The translations under genes and the position numbers were made by a program. Source: Agaricus subrufescens (lineage: Eukaryota > Basidiomycota > Agaricomycetes > Agaricales > Agaricaceae). From it: 64,000 nucleotides of DNA. The notes beneath the pieces are model-generated. The model did no database searches. It saw only the letters and a list, made by a program, of their open reading frames with translations, and had not been told where the DNA came from. Below are positions 13,101 through 23,600 of the stretch, one piece after another (the stretch's first letter is position 1; the number at the start of each line of letters is the position of its first letter). Where the stretch lies: contig CM057062.1 of assembly GCA_029945375.1 (NCBI GenBank), positions 186,001-250,000 of the forward strand. The letters run 5' to 3'.

Positions 13101-14682
13101 CATCGCACGATAGATAATCAGGCACGGATTGTGGTTCAAGGAAATTGCGCATGGCCGTGCCTATGGTAATGGTAAGAGTGTATTCATAATCAATATCTCT
13201 CTTACTTAAAGTTCAATGCGCTCTCCAGGAGTGTACCTAGCAAAGGATGGCGCTGTATCATCAAGTGGCTACGCAAAGGCTGGGAAAATATGGCCAAAGA
13301 GCATGATCTCCGCGAATCATTGTGTTGCATTGGCTGAAATCGTTAACAGGCCCGACAGGTTCGTCAGCCATAGTCCATTTTTTGTTGTTGACAAAACACA
13401 TTGGATTTTATGGTAAGAAGTTTAAACTATGGCGCAAGGAACTGTTCTTGACTCTTCATCATTAAGTCGGTATCTTTTGGTCAGAGGTCAGGAACTGGAA
13501 TACCCAAAGCATAAAGAAGAAAAAATCCCTTTTGTCAAGATGGACTCGTATCATCACACCACTTTTGCATCAAAAACCATCCAGATCCCTGACCCTTCGT
13601 ACAAGATAGAACGACTACTTGAAAAACGCCGCTCGGAGTTTCTGGAGGAAGATTTTGACGATGGCGATCGACTTGTGTTTGAGCATGTCCCTGAAACCAC
13701 TTCTCAAAGCCAGAGACACCAGCAAATTCAGAGCCAATCCACCATTGATGCCACCGCACCTTTGCTATTAAAGAAGAAAAGTCGGCCTGCAGATGACTGG
13801 AATCACGACCCAGATTATGTGAGGATGGCGGTAGAACATTTGTTGCCTCCCCCAGAGGACTCAAGTATTGCAGCCACTATGGCATTACAGAGGGAGCTGC
13901 GGACGATGATCAGGGAACAGGACTCCGCTGTCAGTTTCAAGGAGCTTGGTTGGTACCTACCTCCGGAATTCAACGAAGAGAATTTGTTTCAGTGGATCGT
14001 GGAGATGCATTCTTTCGAGCCCGATCTTCCAATTGCACAAGACATGATGAAAAAGTGAGTCTGTTACGATACTAGGACAGGTTATTGTGAGTCTTATATA
14101 AAAATATAGAAAAATTAATTCGGTCATTTTCGAAATACGATTTCCATCTACTTTTCCATTAGCACCGCCATTCTTCAGAATTTTGAGGCCGAGATTCCTG
14201 CCGTTCATCCAGGGTGGAGGAGGGCACGTTACTGGAGGTGAGTCGCACAACTGCATAGCTGAAGATGATCTACGCTGACAAGCTCGAAGGTGGATCTATA
14301 TGTATGGATTTATTGACTGCGGATGGTGGGGATCTGGCCTTATAAGCGATCGAGGACTGACGTAGGAATGTTTTACAGGCTGGTCACCAAGTTATTCCAT
14401 CCCGGCAGTTTTGATGCAAATTAAACTGGCGATCTCTAATCTCGACCCTCGTCCCGCTAGACTAGATGCCTCTTGGAATAGGTAATCAGCTTTTCCTTCC
14501 AAGCTCTGTGGAAAATTGACGAAGTCTTTCAGGCCATACCAGATGAGGGAAGCGTTGGACGGCTACATCCGCGCGGCAAATACCCATGGCTGGAGGGTAA
14601 GTAATTTCTAAGCTGTATGATATGTTAATTCTTACTTTGTATCTAGGTGCCTGAAGGCTTGCGGAGAATGCTAAATTGTTAG
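10171..14682 (+). CDS. PARP-type ADP-ribosyltransferase fused to a UBE2Q-like ubiquitin-conjugating (E2) domain
   Basis: A large gene with many 40-70 base introns. The N-terminal part (10171-11050) is basic then acidic (a DDSGVETEPDEEDEDD stretch). A PARP6/8-like region follows: RPGFIKHATDRFLITVSI, FKIGLTQRYKLGQAEAR, then a Cys motif CLVCHRKLESNYEALKPYVC and LCAYQYYAHNRG near 12010-12130. The catalytic core, assembled across two introns at about 12990-13300, reads FHGSPLKNWHS, IIRHGLWFKEIAHGRAYGNG then VYLAKDGAVSSSGYAKAG. It has the H-G pair and the second-motif tyrosine. The final strand reads CRYLLVRG without the canonical PARP1 glutamate, which suggests mono-ADP-ribosylation. The C-terminus (about 13800-14682) is a UBC fold: FEIRFPSTFPLAPPFFRILR, GGHVTGGGSICMDLLTADGW, then SPSYSIPAVLMQIKLAISNL and DPRPARLD. 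The cysteine in SICMDLL is the expected E2 active site. PARP-UBC fusions are known in fungi; the joint substrate is not established. Confidence 0.88.
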
Positions 14683-14851
14683 GCATGATCGAGTTGGAGT
14701 CGGCCCGTGGGACTCAATGATGGAATCGATAGATATCTTAAGATCGGGTCATATACTGATGCCGGCCCGATTGATATACGTTACAGTCTGACTTGATACT
14801 TCTTGCACCCGTACAACTTGCATTTGTTATTACCCATTTCTGAAATCAAAA

Positions 14852-15451
14852 ATGGTTCGTTTAAGAACAGCCGCGTCTTTCAAATCAACTATAACTTGCT
14901 CCTTTTAGGCTGATTCTGTTCACCCGGCTACTGAAACCCCGAAGCCCGACGTAAACAACCTGCCACCCGAAACGCTCGCGTTCGCCGAACGCATGTTTGA
15001 GGCCGCTCGATTGGGGAATTCTGAGCTTTTACTCTCAGCGGTAGATGCAGGATTGCCAGTCAACCTGACAAATTCGAAAGGTAAGGGGGAGCATGGTATG
15101 CAGGGGAGTCACAGTCAATCAGTTCTCATCCTTGATCCAGGCAACACACTCTTGATGTTGGCTGCATATGCTGGGCACCTCGAACTCACAAAAGGTTTGC
15201 TGGATAGAGGGGCAGATCCTAATAGAGAAAACGACTTAGGACAGTCAATCGTGGCTGGAGCTGTTTTCAAAACGCACGACGCTGTGGTCAAGGTCTTGAT
15301 GGAAAAGGGAGCGAACCCTCGCTCGGGTGTCCCCACTGCTATACAAACGGCTCTTATGTTTGGGATGAAAGATTCACTTGACATTCTAGGCGCTACGGAA
15401 GAAGATAAAGCTGCCGCTGTCCCGAAGCTACCCAGTATGGTACCATCTTAG
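14852..15451 (+). CDS. Small ankyrin-repeat protein
   Basis: Probably three exons. An ATG-only first exon (14852-14854, GTTCGT donor) joins ADSVHPATETPKPD near 14910. An intron at about 15081-15140 then splices NSKG to NTLLMLAAYAGH. The spliced protein is about 150 residues with three or four ankyrin units: MFEAARLGNSELLLSAVDAG, NTLLMLAAYAGHLELTKGLL, DRGADPNRENDLGQSIVAGA, HDAVVKVLMEKGAN and a shorter last unit ending in KLPSMVPS. The helix-turn-helix pattern (TLLMLAAYAGH, LLDRGADPN) is unmistakable. There is no signal peptide or membrane span, so the protein is probably cytosolic or nuclear. Single-domain ankyrin proteins of this size are common in Agaricomycetes and act as binding modules. 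It starts 170 bases after the PARP-E2 stop, on the same strand. Confidence 0.85.
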
Positions 15452-16208
15452 TAGAGTCGTCACATTGAACACTTCGATGGAATCCAGTGTGAATTCATTC
15501 TTGTTCATATGTTGGGGGTCTAATATGATCTCTTCGCTGTCCGCAAAATTCAAACGATATCCCACTGAACGAGCCTTTCATGTCACTGGTCAAACTGCCT
15601 TCGTTCATTGCTAGATACATGGGCATAAATGAAGGTTAACTAACATTGCGAAAGGGGAGTGGGAAATTGAGGGGATTCCCCTGGCAGTGAGGCTTGAGGT
15701 CGGAGCAGGGAACGCACGCGTGTCGCCTCGCGTGCGCACCTGCTTTAACAACTCTTGCTTCGATCCGAAGGATATTCTGTAGGTGGTAATGAGACAAATT
15801 ATCCTGGTAATAATAGCGCCCAACCCAACCTGAGAGCGCATGATTGCAGTAGTAGCCGGCGCGGGGTCCTCGTATTTCTGGTAGCCCCATGCACACGACT
15901 ACAATCTCCGGAGAACCCCTACTTGTTAACCGTCGAGGGTTCCTTAAGAGGACAGGCTTACTTCGTAGAGAAGACAGAACAATGGGATACCAAGATGTTG
16001 CAACTAGTACATAGCGGGCGCATAGATACCAACTACTTACTACCATAAGGATTATGGTAAAGAATCTAAGAGCGCATCAAGCAGAAGATAATGAGACAGA
16101 AAGAAATAGAGCAGCGAAAAGATGCGAGATAAGACAGAAAACGATCGAGGTGTGACGCATGGGGCATAACACTCCTTGTCAAAGGAGTCCAAAACAGGAT
16201 AATATGCT
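15452..16208. other. Intergenic, with a GC-rich hairpin
   Basis: The interval lies between the ankyrin gene (plus) and the membrane-protein gene (minus), so it is convergent. It has no recognisable coding content despite overlapping open frames at 15636-16048. It holds a short GC-rich inverted repeat at 15713-15736, listed separately. Confidence 0.5.
15713..15736. repeat. GC-rich inverted repeat
   Basis: CGCACGCG and its exact complement CGCGTGCG are separated by eight bases (TGTCGCCT), giving an 8-bp stem. It sits in an intergenic region of otherwise moderate GC. The arms resemble the CGCACGCG/GCGCGCGG strings in the repeats at 19.56 kb and 32.8 kb. Confidence 0.6.
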
Positions 16209-18307
16209 CTACTGCATGACAGCGAGTTTACTTCCCTCCTCATCTTGGTCCTTTTCCTCAGAAAATCCGCTAACTTTCAAAGGATGACGGTCATCAAAAA
16301 GATGCTCTCGCAACACGGCAATAATCCTCTCTTGCTCTTCTGGAGAAATAGAATATTCACCATCTACGAGTGCTACCCTGCGTTGGAAAAAATGGACTAG
16401 GCCATACAACGATAGTGGTTTAATACCTATATCGGAAATCAGCAACTATAAAACGGCACAAAAATAAAATAAAACCAAACAAAAAAAATGCTTCTTACCG
16501 CATAAGACCAAGAGTATACCGCACCCAAAAACCATTGAAAAAACACTATTGATAAAAGTCCAGACACCTCCAAGCGTGGCAAAACCACTGAATATTGAAT
16601 CACTAGACTGGTCTGTGTGAACGAGCACCTTTGATTGTCCAGCGTATAGTGACCCTCTATATGTCAACTTTAATGTCCCTGTAGTGTCGTCTGGGTTGGA
16701 ATTGATAAACTCAGGATCTGGGATAAGAGCCTGAAGATCTGCAATTAACCTCCGCTTGTACTGCCTCATCAGTAGATTAGTAAACCAGCTGTAGAGGTTC
16801 TTGAAAAACAAAGTAAGATCGCTACGCACGTAGGGTATTCCAACTGCGAGATCCAATGAATGTGCATATGTTTTTCGAAATGAATAAACCGTTGTTCCAA
16901 AGAAATGGAATCCGGGATATAATAGGATCGGTGGAGCGATGGTATCGCTTATTATTTCAAGATCAGTCCAGTAACGTCTCGGGACGCCAGTTTCGAAAAT
17001 CAGGTATACACCTGTTCTCAGTGACGGTATCGAGTACTGTTGTAAGGCTCGTGTGTAGTTAATAGCAATGATAAAAGTGTCAGGGGTACCTTCCTCGGCG
17101 GAAGCGAAGGGGGAAATTACGTGACAATCAACGCGGGCCATTCCGTCAATCCTATGACATGCAACTATGAGAAAATTACTCTCCATTCAGATCTAAAGTA
17201 TCAGGAAGCAATTATAGCGAACCATGCTTTGAATCGGGCTGCCATGTGATGTCCACATCAACAAGATTTGAATGTTCGTAAGGGTCAACAACCTAGATAG
17301 CCAATAATTGAGTATCAAAGGCCAGATACAAAAAGTGTTAGGCTTACTGGTACCACGTGCATCGTCAGATTCTTGAGCATATAATCAAAATCAGCATACC
17401 TAAGCACCGATGTTAGGATGTACCCATCCAATAACACTGGTTGATGGATCAAAACCGTATATCCGAGTGCAATCATCAAGAGAAGGCACAGAATAGATAT
17501 CACCGCCCTTGGGACTCTAACAGACATTCGATCTATGCTGAAAAAATACAGCGTCAAATTGGAAAAAATCTTTCGAGGAACACAAACACGAACCCAAATC
17601 GCTTTTTGAGGGTGTTTTCTCCAAATAAGAGGGGCCACCGTCCAAATTTCGATTTCCTCCAATATAAAACTCTATCTTGATGATTTCCCATAAAATCAAA
17701 ATCATAAATTAACATGATCGTCCGGTACTTTGCGACATGAAGGTCCCAAATCATGAAAATAAGGGAAGCACTGGTGGATAACCAGAGGAGCGCAAATGAG
17801 GGAAGGGCCGTCATGGAGATTGGACTCCTGGCCTCAAGCCTGGCCAACAGTATGATTTTTATAACAAGGTACCCTGTAACTGGGGTATGGAGAAAATCAA
17901 GTCATTAGTGACAACAGACGTCTCGTTCATATGCATTTGGGACTCACCAAATATGAACTCGACGGTAGAGTATATGAGATCGGACCTGACCGACCACTTC
18001 TTTCTCGGCCAGAGTCTATGATATTTCGAGTTCATTGGGGGAATGTATTATTTATGATACTAGCTCACCTCAGAATGTGGTGCACCAAAACCGATGTAGT
18101 GACTATAGAAAGTCCCAGAAACACGACTCCCGTCATTTTAACTTGATTGATGAAGCGTGGTTCATCCAAATTATTGGGGACGGAGAGAAATGCGCATACA
18201 AGGTTTGCATTTATGATTAGGGAGTATATACTGCTTATAATGATCATGCGCAATACAATTTTTCGCGCCAATAGAGGCACAAAATATGGGGTTATGAGAT
18301 CACTCAT
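16209..18307 (-). CDS. Multi-pass membrane protein, copy 1 of a duplicated family
   Basis: The spliced minus-strand gene has exons that match, in order, the gene at 55084-57156. Exon 1 (to about 18070) is hydrophobic, RMIIISSIYSLIINANLVCA to VLVHHILR. A short exon LWPRKKWSVRSDLIYSTVE follows near 17990. Next come paired spans (VTGYLVIKIILLARL; SFALLWLSTSASLIFMIW, 17870-17720) and AVISILCLLLMIALGYTVLI near 17490. A large outer segment (about 17150-16560) carries SIPSLRTGVYLIF, LYPGFHFFGTTVYSFR and ADLQALIPDPEF. The last span GGVWTFINSVFSMVFGCGIL is followed by IGIKPLSLYGLVHFFQRR and an acidic tail SISPEEQERIIAVLREHLFD. Copy 2 starts MRKILLR, but here the same position reads ARKIVLR. Translation must start upstream (MSDLITPYF) or at the Met in RMIII. 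The function is unknown. Confidence 0.7.
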
Positions 18308-20160
18308 TCAAGAGCGGCGAAGAACGTTCTGTAAGGATAAGAGCAGAACAAGGATAAAGTGAAGTGAGAGAGGGGGAAAAGGTGTTTTGTCAACGATGGA
18401 AGCGTGAGGGGTCGTTTAGTATTAGCTAGGGACTGTCCAGGTTTGTCATGCTACTAGTAGGTCGAGTTCTGCGCACACTCAGACCATTCAGAGACCCACA
18501 TTCACGAGGTACGAGCGTGGTACTTCATCATCATCTATCTATCATCCATTCTGTCGACAAATCACTCCATGACTCCTCGTGTATGTAATACTACGGAAAA
18601 AGCGACTCCGTAAGCGAGCCACTCTAGCCAGCCGGGTGACTTCTGGAACTCTTGTCAACGTATGGAGCATGTTCATATCACCGACGTATACGACTGCGAT
18701 TGTGAGAACAGTTATGAACGCCAAACCTAGTGAGAATACGCGGCAGTTCATATCACAGATGTCTATAAGGCGGCAAACGTCAATATAAATATACGAATGT
18801 CAAATCTAGTGGGAATACGCAGAAGCTGGGCCGCTGCTCAATGACTGTCTATCTACACTGTAGAATTCTCTATATCAAAGGGAATATGCCATACAGAATG
18901 AGGGACGAATGAACGGGCGCTAAGATAAAAAGATAATGCACAGTGAGGATGTGTCATTTTGATGAGTGAGAGTGCAGTTCTTAGGTGCATGGTGGTTGCG
19001 TGTCCAAGTGGTGATCACACGAGCGTTTAGGTAGTATTAATAACTTGGGGTAGCAGAAAGTGCTCTGCCCCATGAGTGCCCGATCTGCTGTTTCTCCACC
19101 ATAATCTTCTTCATTGAAGAGACATGTCATATTTGTATGTAACTCTACCAAATTTTGATGAAATTGATTTAACACGGAATGAACGGACAGGTAATATTTG
19201 ACGGAGGAGTAAATGTGGTCGATCTGAGAATGTGTATAGTTGGGGGAAAATGTCGAAAGTGTTCAACCATTCTTGAGCGGAATAAATCATTTACACAGCC
19301 TTATTCAAATCCGTATACGTCTAATAGTACTTACAGCAAATTTTCGACCTTAAGCCGGATCGAACAGCCGAGAGAGTCGGGGTTCTCACCATGTGATGTG
19401 GCGTGACAGTGGAATGACACATGAGAGTTGCTGCTCGCACGCTATGTTGTAAATAGCCCGCGTCTGGACCCCATGGTCTTTAGTTGCAGACGATCATTAT
19501 ACGGTATGGTAGCACTTAGCATGAGAGTACTACGCCAGTCCGCGTGAAATGCTTGTCCGCACGCGGGCTCCTCGTTTCGCTGTAGCCCTATCTTTGCGCA
19601 TCTATTACCTTTGTGACTCTTCACCCGTTGTCTGTGTCGCAAAAAACCTTCCACAACGCAGCCGTTATACTCAATCTTCCGATGACATACAGAGGAATTT
19701 CAAAGCCCAACTGTGGATCAGATCAATAACAATCCACCTATCTATGTCCTTCCATTTCCGAGAACCATTCTACATGTCTCTTTTTTGTCTTTCTACGGGA
19801 TTCCAGGAATGGCTCACAGGGATCCATGCAGACAATTGTCTCTGATGCGTGTAAAGCGTTAGAGAACAAGAAACTCAATTCTCGTCATGCACATGTCATG
19901 TATGGTGGAGGGAGGGAGTATTGTTGACCCTCGGTGGAGTATCTTCAATTTACCGTATAATAATGCGATAAATATATTCATCTTCACGGCGCCTTTCAAA
20001 CAAATCAAATCACCGCAAGTTGAGTCATAGCTGAACAAATCACTAAAGCTCCGAAGCCATGCGAACGGCTTAGCCGCGAAGCTAACTAAATTCATGAAAC
20101 ATGTGATACAGCTGTTCATAGACCCATCTCTCAACACCTTCAATCCACCATCAAACTGTC
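18308..20160. other. Intergenic, with an imperfect direct repeat and a dispersed GC-rich element
   Basis: No supported gene. A hydrophobic minus frame at 18542-18751 (FSLGLAFITVLTIAVVYVG) could be a membrane-protein relic but has no partner exons. An imperfect direct repeat lies at about 18718-18747 and 18793-18825 (CCAAACCTAGTGAGAATACG versus TCAAATCTAGTGGGAATACG). A GC-rich element at 19555-19590 is listed separately. Confidence 0.45.
19555..19590 (+). repeat. Dispersed GC-rich element, copy 1
   Basis: The sequence GTCCGCACGCGGGCTCCTCG followed by TTTCGCTGTAGCCC closely matches GTCCGCGCGCGGGCTCCGCA followed by CTTTTGCTGTAGCCC at 32813-32848. The flanks are unrelated and the composition is far richer in GC than the surroundings, so this looks like a dispersed repeat. 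GGGCT...TGTAGCCC can form a short stem. Confidence 0.65.
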
Positions 20161-20787
20161 ATGTCCCTCGAACCTGGTACATATCAAATCAAAAGCAGCT
20201 CAACCAACAATACAATCGGCCGAAACTTTATAGAGAATCGCTCTCTGTCACCCAAAGAAGTCGTACTTCAGTCCCAACCCAGTGGCTACGGATTCCACGA
20301 TACCTTATGGCAAATAGACCGCTCCGAGGACGAAACTCACAGCTACAACCTTAAAATTAGAGGTGCCGCAACTGGCCTTCTTGATAGTGATACCTCAGGT
20401 CAGATTGTTGCCATATTAATAGAGGGGCTTGAAGGATACTCTCGTAAATGGATTCTGCAGCCCGTTGCTGGGATCGATAACCCAGGAGAAGGACAAACAT
20501 TCAAGTGAGTTATCGTCACCTTGAAGTGAATGTCCGGTAGACATTTCTTATGTCCGCCGCGCTTGTTATTACTATAGTATTTGCAAATCCGAGGAAGAGA
20601 GTGATCTCGTTTGGACCATAGAGAACGACAAAGACACTCCAGAAGGAGATAAAGTGAGCAGTTCGCCACCTTTAAGCCTACCCTATATGACCATCCCAAG
20701 AAGCAACTTTTGGTTCTTGCGGATTTCGATCGATCGAACCCAAACCAAGCTTTCACATTCATAAAGGTGGTCAACCAGAATCAGTAG
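20161..20787 (+). pseudogene. I66-type (cospin/mycospin-like) serine protease inhibitor with an apparent frameshift
   Basis: Exon 1 (20161-20504) starts MSLEPGTYQIKSSSTNNTIG, then RNFIENRSLSPKEVVLQ and ALLIEGLEGYSRKWILQPVA-like text. This is the beta-trefoil family of small fungal inhibitors of trypsin-like proteases, held in MEROPS family I66. After an intron (20505-20577) the frame continues ICKSEEESDLVWTIENDKDT up to GDKV. Past about 20655 this frame gives a non-family tail, while the next frame gives a family-like ending (LYDHPKKQLLVLADFDRSNP then NQAFTFIKV). A coding shift of one or two bases lies near 20650-20660. A 23-base GTGAG...TTTAAG intron would also restore the frame but is improbably short. 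The gene is either broken, carries a sequence error or uses a micro-intron. It has no signal peptide, as usual for cytosolic fruiting-body inhibitors. Confidence 0.7.
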
Positions 20788-21829
20788 AATTTGAATAATG
20801 AATGGTAGCGGTCAAGTAAAATCTATATATAACAGACGGGGTCTCGATGTATCAATTTATCGCCGTCAACTATTAAATTCTGCTCTAATTGATGATTGGC
20901 GAATGTCCAATCCCCGTCATGAATTACTCTTGTTAATTTTATTACCTTCTCGCTAACGAATGGACCCAGAAATAATGTGTACTGGACCAGTCAAAAAAAG
21001 ATCAAACAAGGAACTACTTCGAGCCTGACAAACCAAATACTCCATCAGAAGACCAAGCTCCTCTACATTTCAGGATTGCATCAATGTCGCGCTCAGTCAA
21101 ACCACTCCTCAATTTATTTCCACAAAAGAAACAAAATACGCAAATACCTAGACCTCCGCTAAGCAGTAATACGTATCAATAATATAAACAATATATAAAT
21201 GAACATGATATCATATCAGAAAAAAAAAACGAAACAATATCACGTCCAACTATACCTTTCTCAAAAAGATCCAAGAAAAACAGCAAAAGACGCAAGAAAG
21301 CAATTACCAAAAATAAAAAATACAAAAAAGAACAAAGAAAAGAACTATTTCTTGAAAAAGAAGCGCGGCTGGTATATGTTATGATTTCAAAGAAGTCATC
21401 AAAGAAAAAAGGGGGGCGGTAGCGCTGGGCCGGTGAGAGAAGCGTATATACATATATATAAGGGAGTATATGTATATGTAATAAATATGGCGTTCAAGCC
21501 ACAAAGAAAGAATCGCCGTCAACTTCTCCAATTGAAAGTTATTTTTCCACTAAACACAAAAGATATAAGAAGAGAAATTTCAATCTCTTTCAGTCATGAG
21601 CGAAAAGGGGAAAAGAAGAATAATATCACATATCAAAAAGAATGAGGGGGAAAACGAGGGAGATGTACACAAAGAGAGGATAGGAGTGTGAGGGGATATT
21701 TAAGATAGAATATGGGGAATAATGGTGTTTGAGTAAGATGAGGGTCATGAGGAACGAAAGTCGTGAGATATAACGGATGTCGTAGAAATTCAAACAGAGT
21801 TATGCGACGTGAAGAAATTACTTCACAAT
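20788..21829. other. Purine-rich convergent spacer
   Basis: About 1 kb lies between the inhibitor gene (plus) and the surface-protein gene (minus). From about 21190 to 21730 the plus strand is strongly purine-biased (runs of A with G, few C or T), and several lysine-rich open frames arise from this bias alone. It probably contains the U/C-rich 3' UTR of the minus-strand gene. No gene is seen. Confidence 0.6.
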
Positions 21830-23600
21830 TTAGTGCATTCCTCCATAAGCATCTTCATCATCCCCAATCTCGTACTTCGCTCCTCCATATTGTCCCACTG
21901 CTACACTAGATTTTTTCCCATGTCCAGAAGCGTTGCCAGTATTTGTGGGACTAACGATCCCGGTCAACGACCTCATATTACCGCCCGTGTTGTTTGGTGA
22001 CATGGGGGAAGTAGGAGGCGGAGACATCGAGACACCGGCAGGAGTACCAGTACGTCTCCTCTCAGCATACGCACGAAGCATCTCATCAGGGGACATCACG
22101 CTTGCGGGCATAGGCATGCCGGCCATAACAGGAGACATCACCCTCTGTGGAGACACGGGGGTTGACGGGATAGAGATTCCAGCGTGTGCGGCAGGGGGTG
22201 GTGTAGGTAGAAGCAATTCATCGCCCTGGTCCGTGCGCATCACTAGACAAAAATTGAAGGTTATGGATTGCCTTATCCGGAAGAAGGGGAAGAGACGTAC
22301 TGCTGAGGGCCGGGAGGACATCATCCATTTCTTGGGAATTCTTCTGAGAGTGGATCGGAGGGGAAACAGCGTTCGATGCATTGCGGGCATTACCAGCCGC
22401 GATACGAGCACGGATGTCTTCAGGGGTAAGAGTAAGCGGGCCTTGGGCTTGTGTTGGGCTAACGGTGCCGTCTTCAGTCGAATGCGAGTCGTCGGAACCA
22501 GGTGATGCTATGTAGGTCTTGGGAGGAATAGACGGCACAGGGGGCACATATTCGTTTTGGTAAAACCTCGGACGGCGAGACTCTACTGACGGCCTCGAAG
22601 AATCAGCGAAAGAGACACGAGATTGGCGCGTGCCTTCCGCGAACGACACCCTTGAAACCCGCTCGCCATTTGAGGCAAGCGATACAGCAGAAGCGTTGGG
22701 ATAACGAAGCCCCACGCCCGTCCCCGTCTGAGCCATCGATCTGGCTCCTATGCCGGCCTGTCCAGCATCATCGCCAAACGTAGACATTGGACGGATAGCA
22801 CCAAATGAGAACGACGAAGCGCGGTTACCAACAGCCATCGAATTGCGGATGGCAGCGTTAGCACCTGCTGCTGTGACAGACTTCCAATCAGTGGATATGG
22901 TAGACATGCGTTTGTCGACGGCAACGCTGAATCGGGAGCTCTTCTGCGATGCTTTCTTGCGTTGCCATCTAATGTATCCATAGATGCAAACAGCAACGAC
23001 CAGGAGAGGCATGATCACTGCAGCAGCGATCTTACCGCCTGAGATGCTGTGACTTTGATTCGTGGGTTGGTTCAGATTCATGATGGGACTGCTTCGAATA
23101 GAGGTATCGGCGGAAGCAGGAACCTTGCCGTCACTCGGTTTGGAGTATGTAGCGGTGAAGATGGGGCCACCAGGAAGAGGGGAGAGGAAAGGAGCTTGTC
23201 CCGCCTGGACGATGTTCAACTGAAGATTCATCGAGCTAGTCGAGTTCCACCACCTCGGCATGATATCCACGGTGACGGATCCGGCTGTGAAGTCTGCATT
23301 CTGCCAAACAGCGACGCGAGAGTTGGTGGCGGTCGGGGCATAGAGGTAGATATCGGCCTTTTGTGTGTCAAGGCAGGTGGCGTCCCATTCGATTTTGAGA
23401 GGCTGCAGGGCATCGACAGTCTGCTGGTTTGTCGGGGCTTTGTAAAATCCACCAGTTTGACAAGCTGGAAATAATAATGTTGGTTCGTCCGGGTAGAATG
23501 ACATAAGGACGACTCACAGGCGTTAGGAGTGGATGACCTGCGAGTCTTCCGGTGAGGTTTGTTGTGGTGGATTCTAAACGAGGTAAGGGTCATGGCGGAG
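21830..23600 (-). CDS. Conserved single-pass surface membrane protein with Ser/Pro-rich cytosolic tail
   Basis: An extracellular domain (about 23505-23060) reads QTVDALQPLKIEWDATCLDT, KADIYLYAPT, RVAVWQNADFTAG, MPRWWNSTSSMNLQLNIVQA then GGPIFTATYSKPSD. It is followed by a single span (IAAAVIMPLLVVAVCIYGYI, about 23030-22970) and a basic stop-transfer RWQRKKASQKSSR. The long cytosolic tail has repeated SRVSFAEGTRQSR / VSFADSSRPS units and Pro-rich stretches (VPPVPSIPPKTY; PTPPPAAHAG). An intron at about 22297-22238 joins LPALS to MMRTDQGDEL, and the last exon ends DAYGGMH. Upstream, an intron at about 23519-23467 joins TPNA to CQTGG. The first exon is uncertain: near 23590 the best ATG gives no classic signal peptide. 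Proteins of this layout are widespread in Agaricomycetes without assigned function. A role as surface sensor or wall-linked receptor is inference. Confidence 0.7.

Noticed and set aside
21199..21645. Lys-rich open frames (KKKTKQ..., NTKKNKEKN)
   Set aside because: They follow from the purine bias of the tract and have no protein-like pattern.
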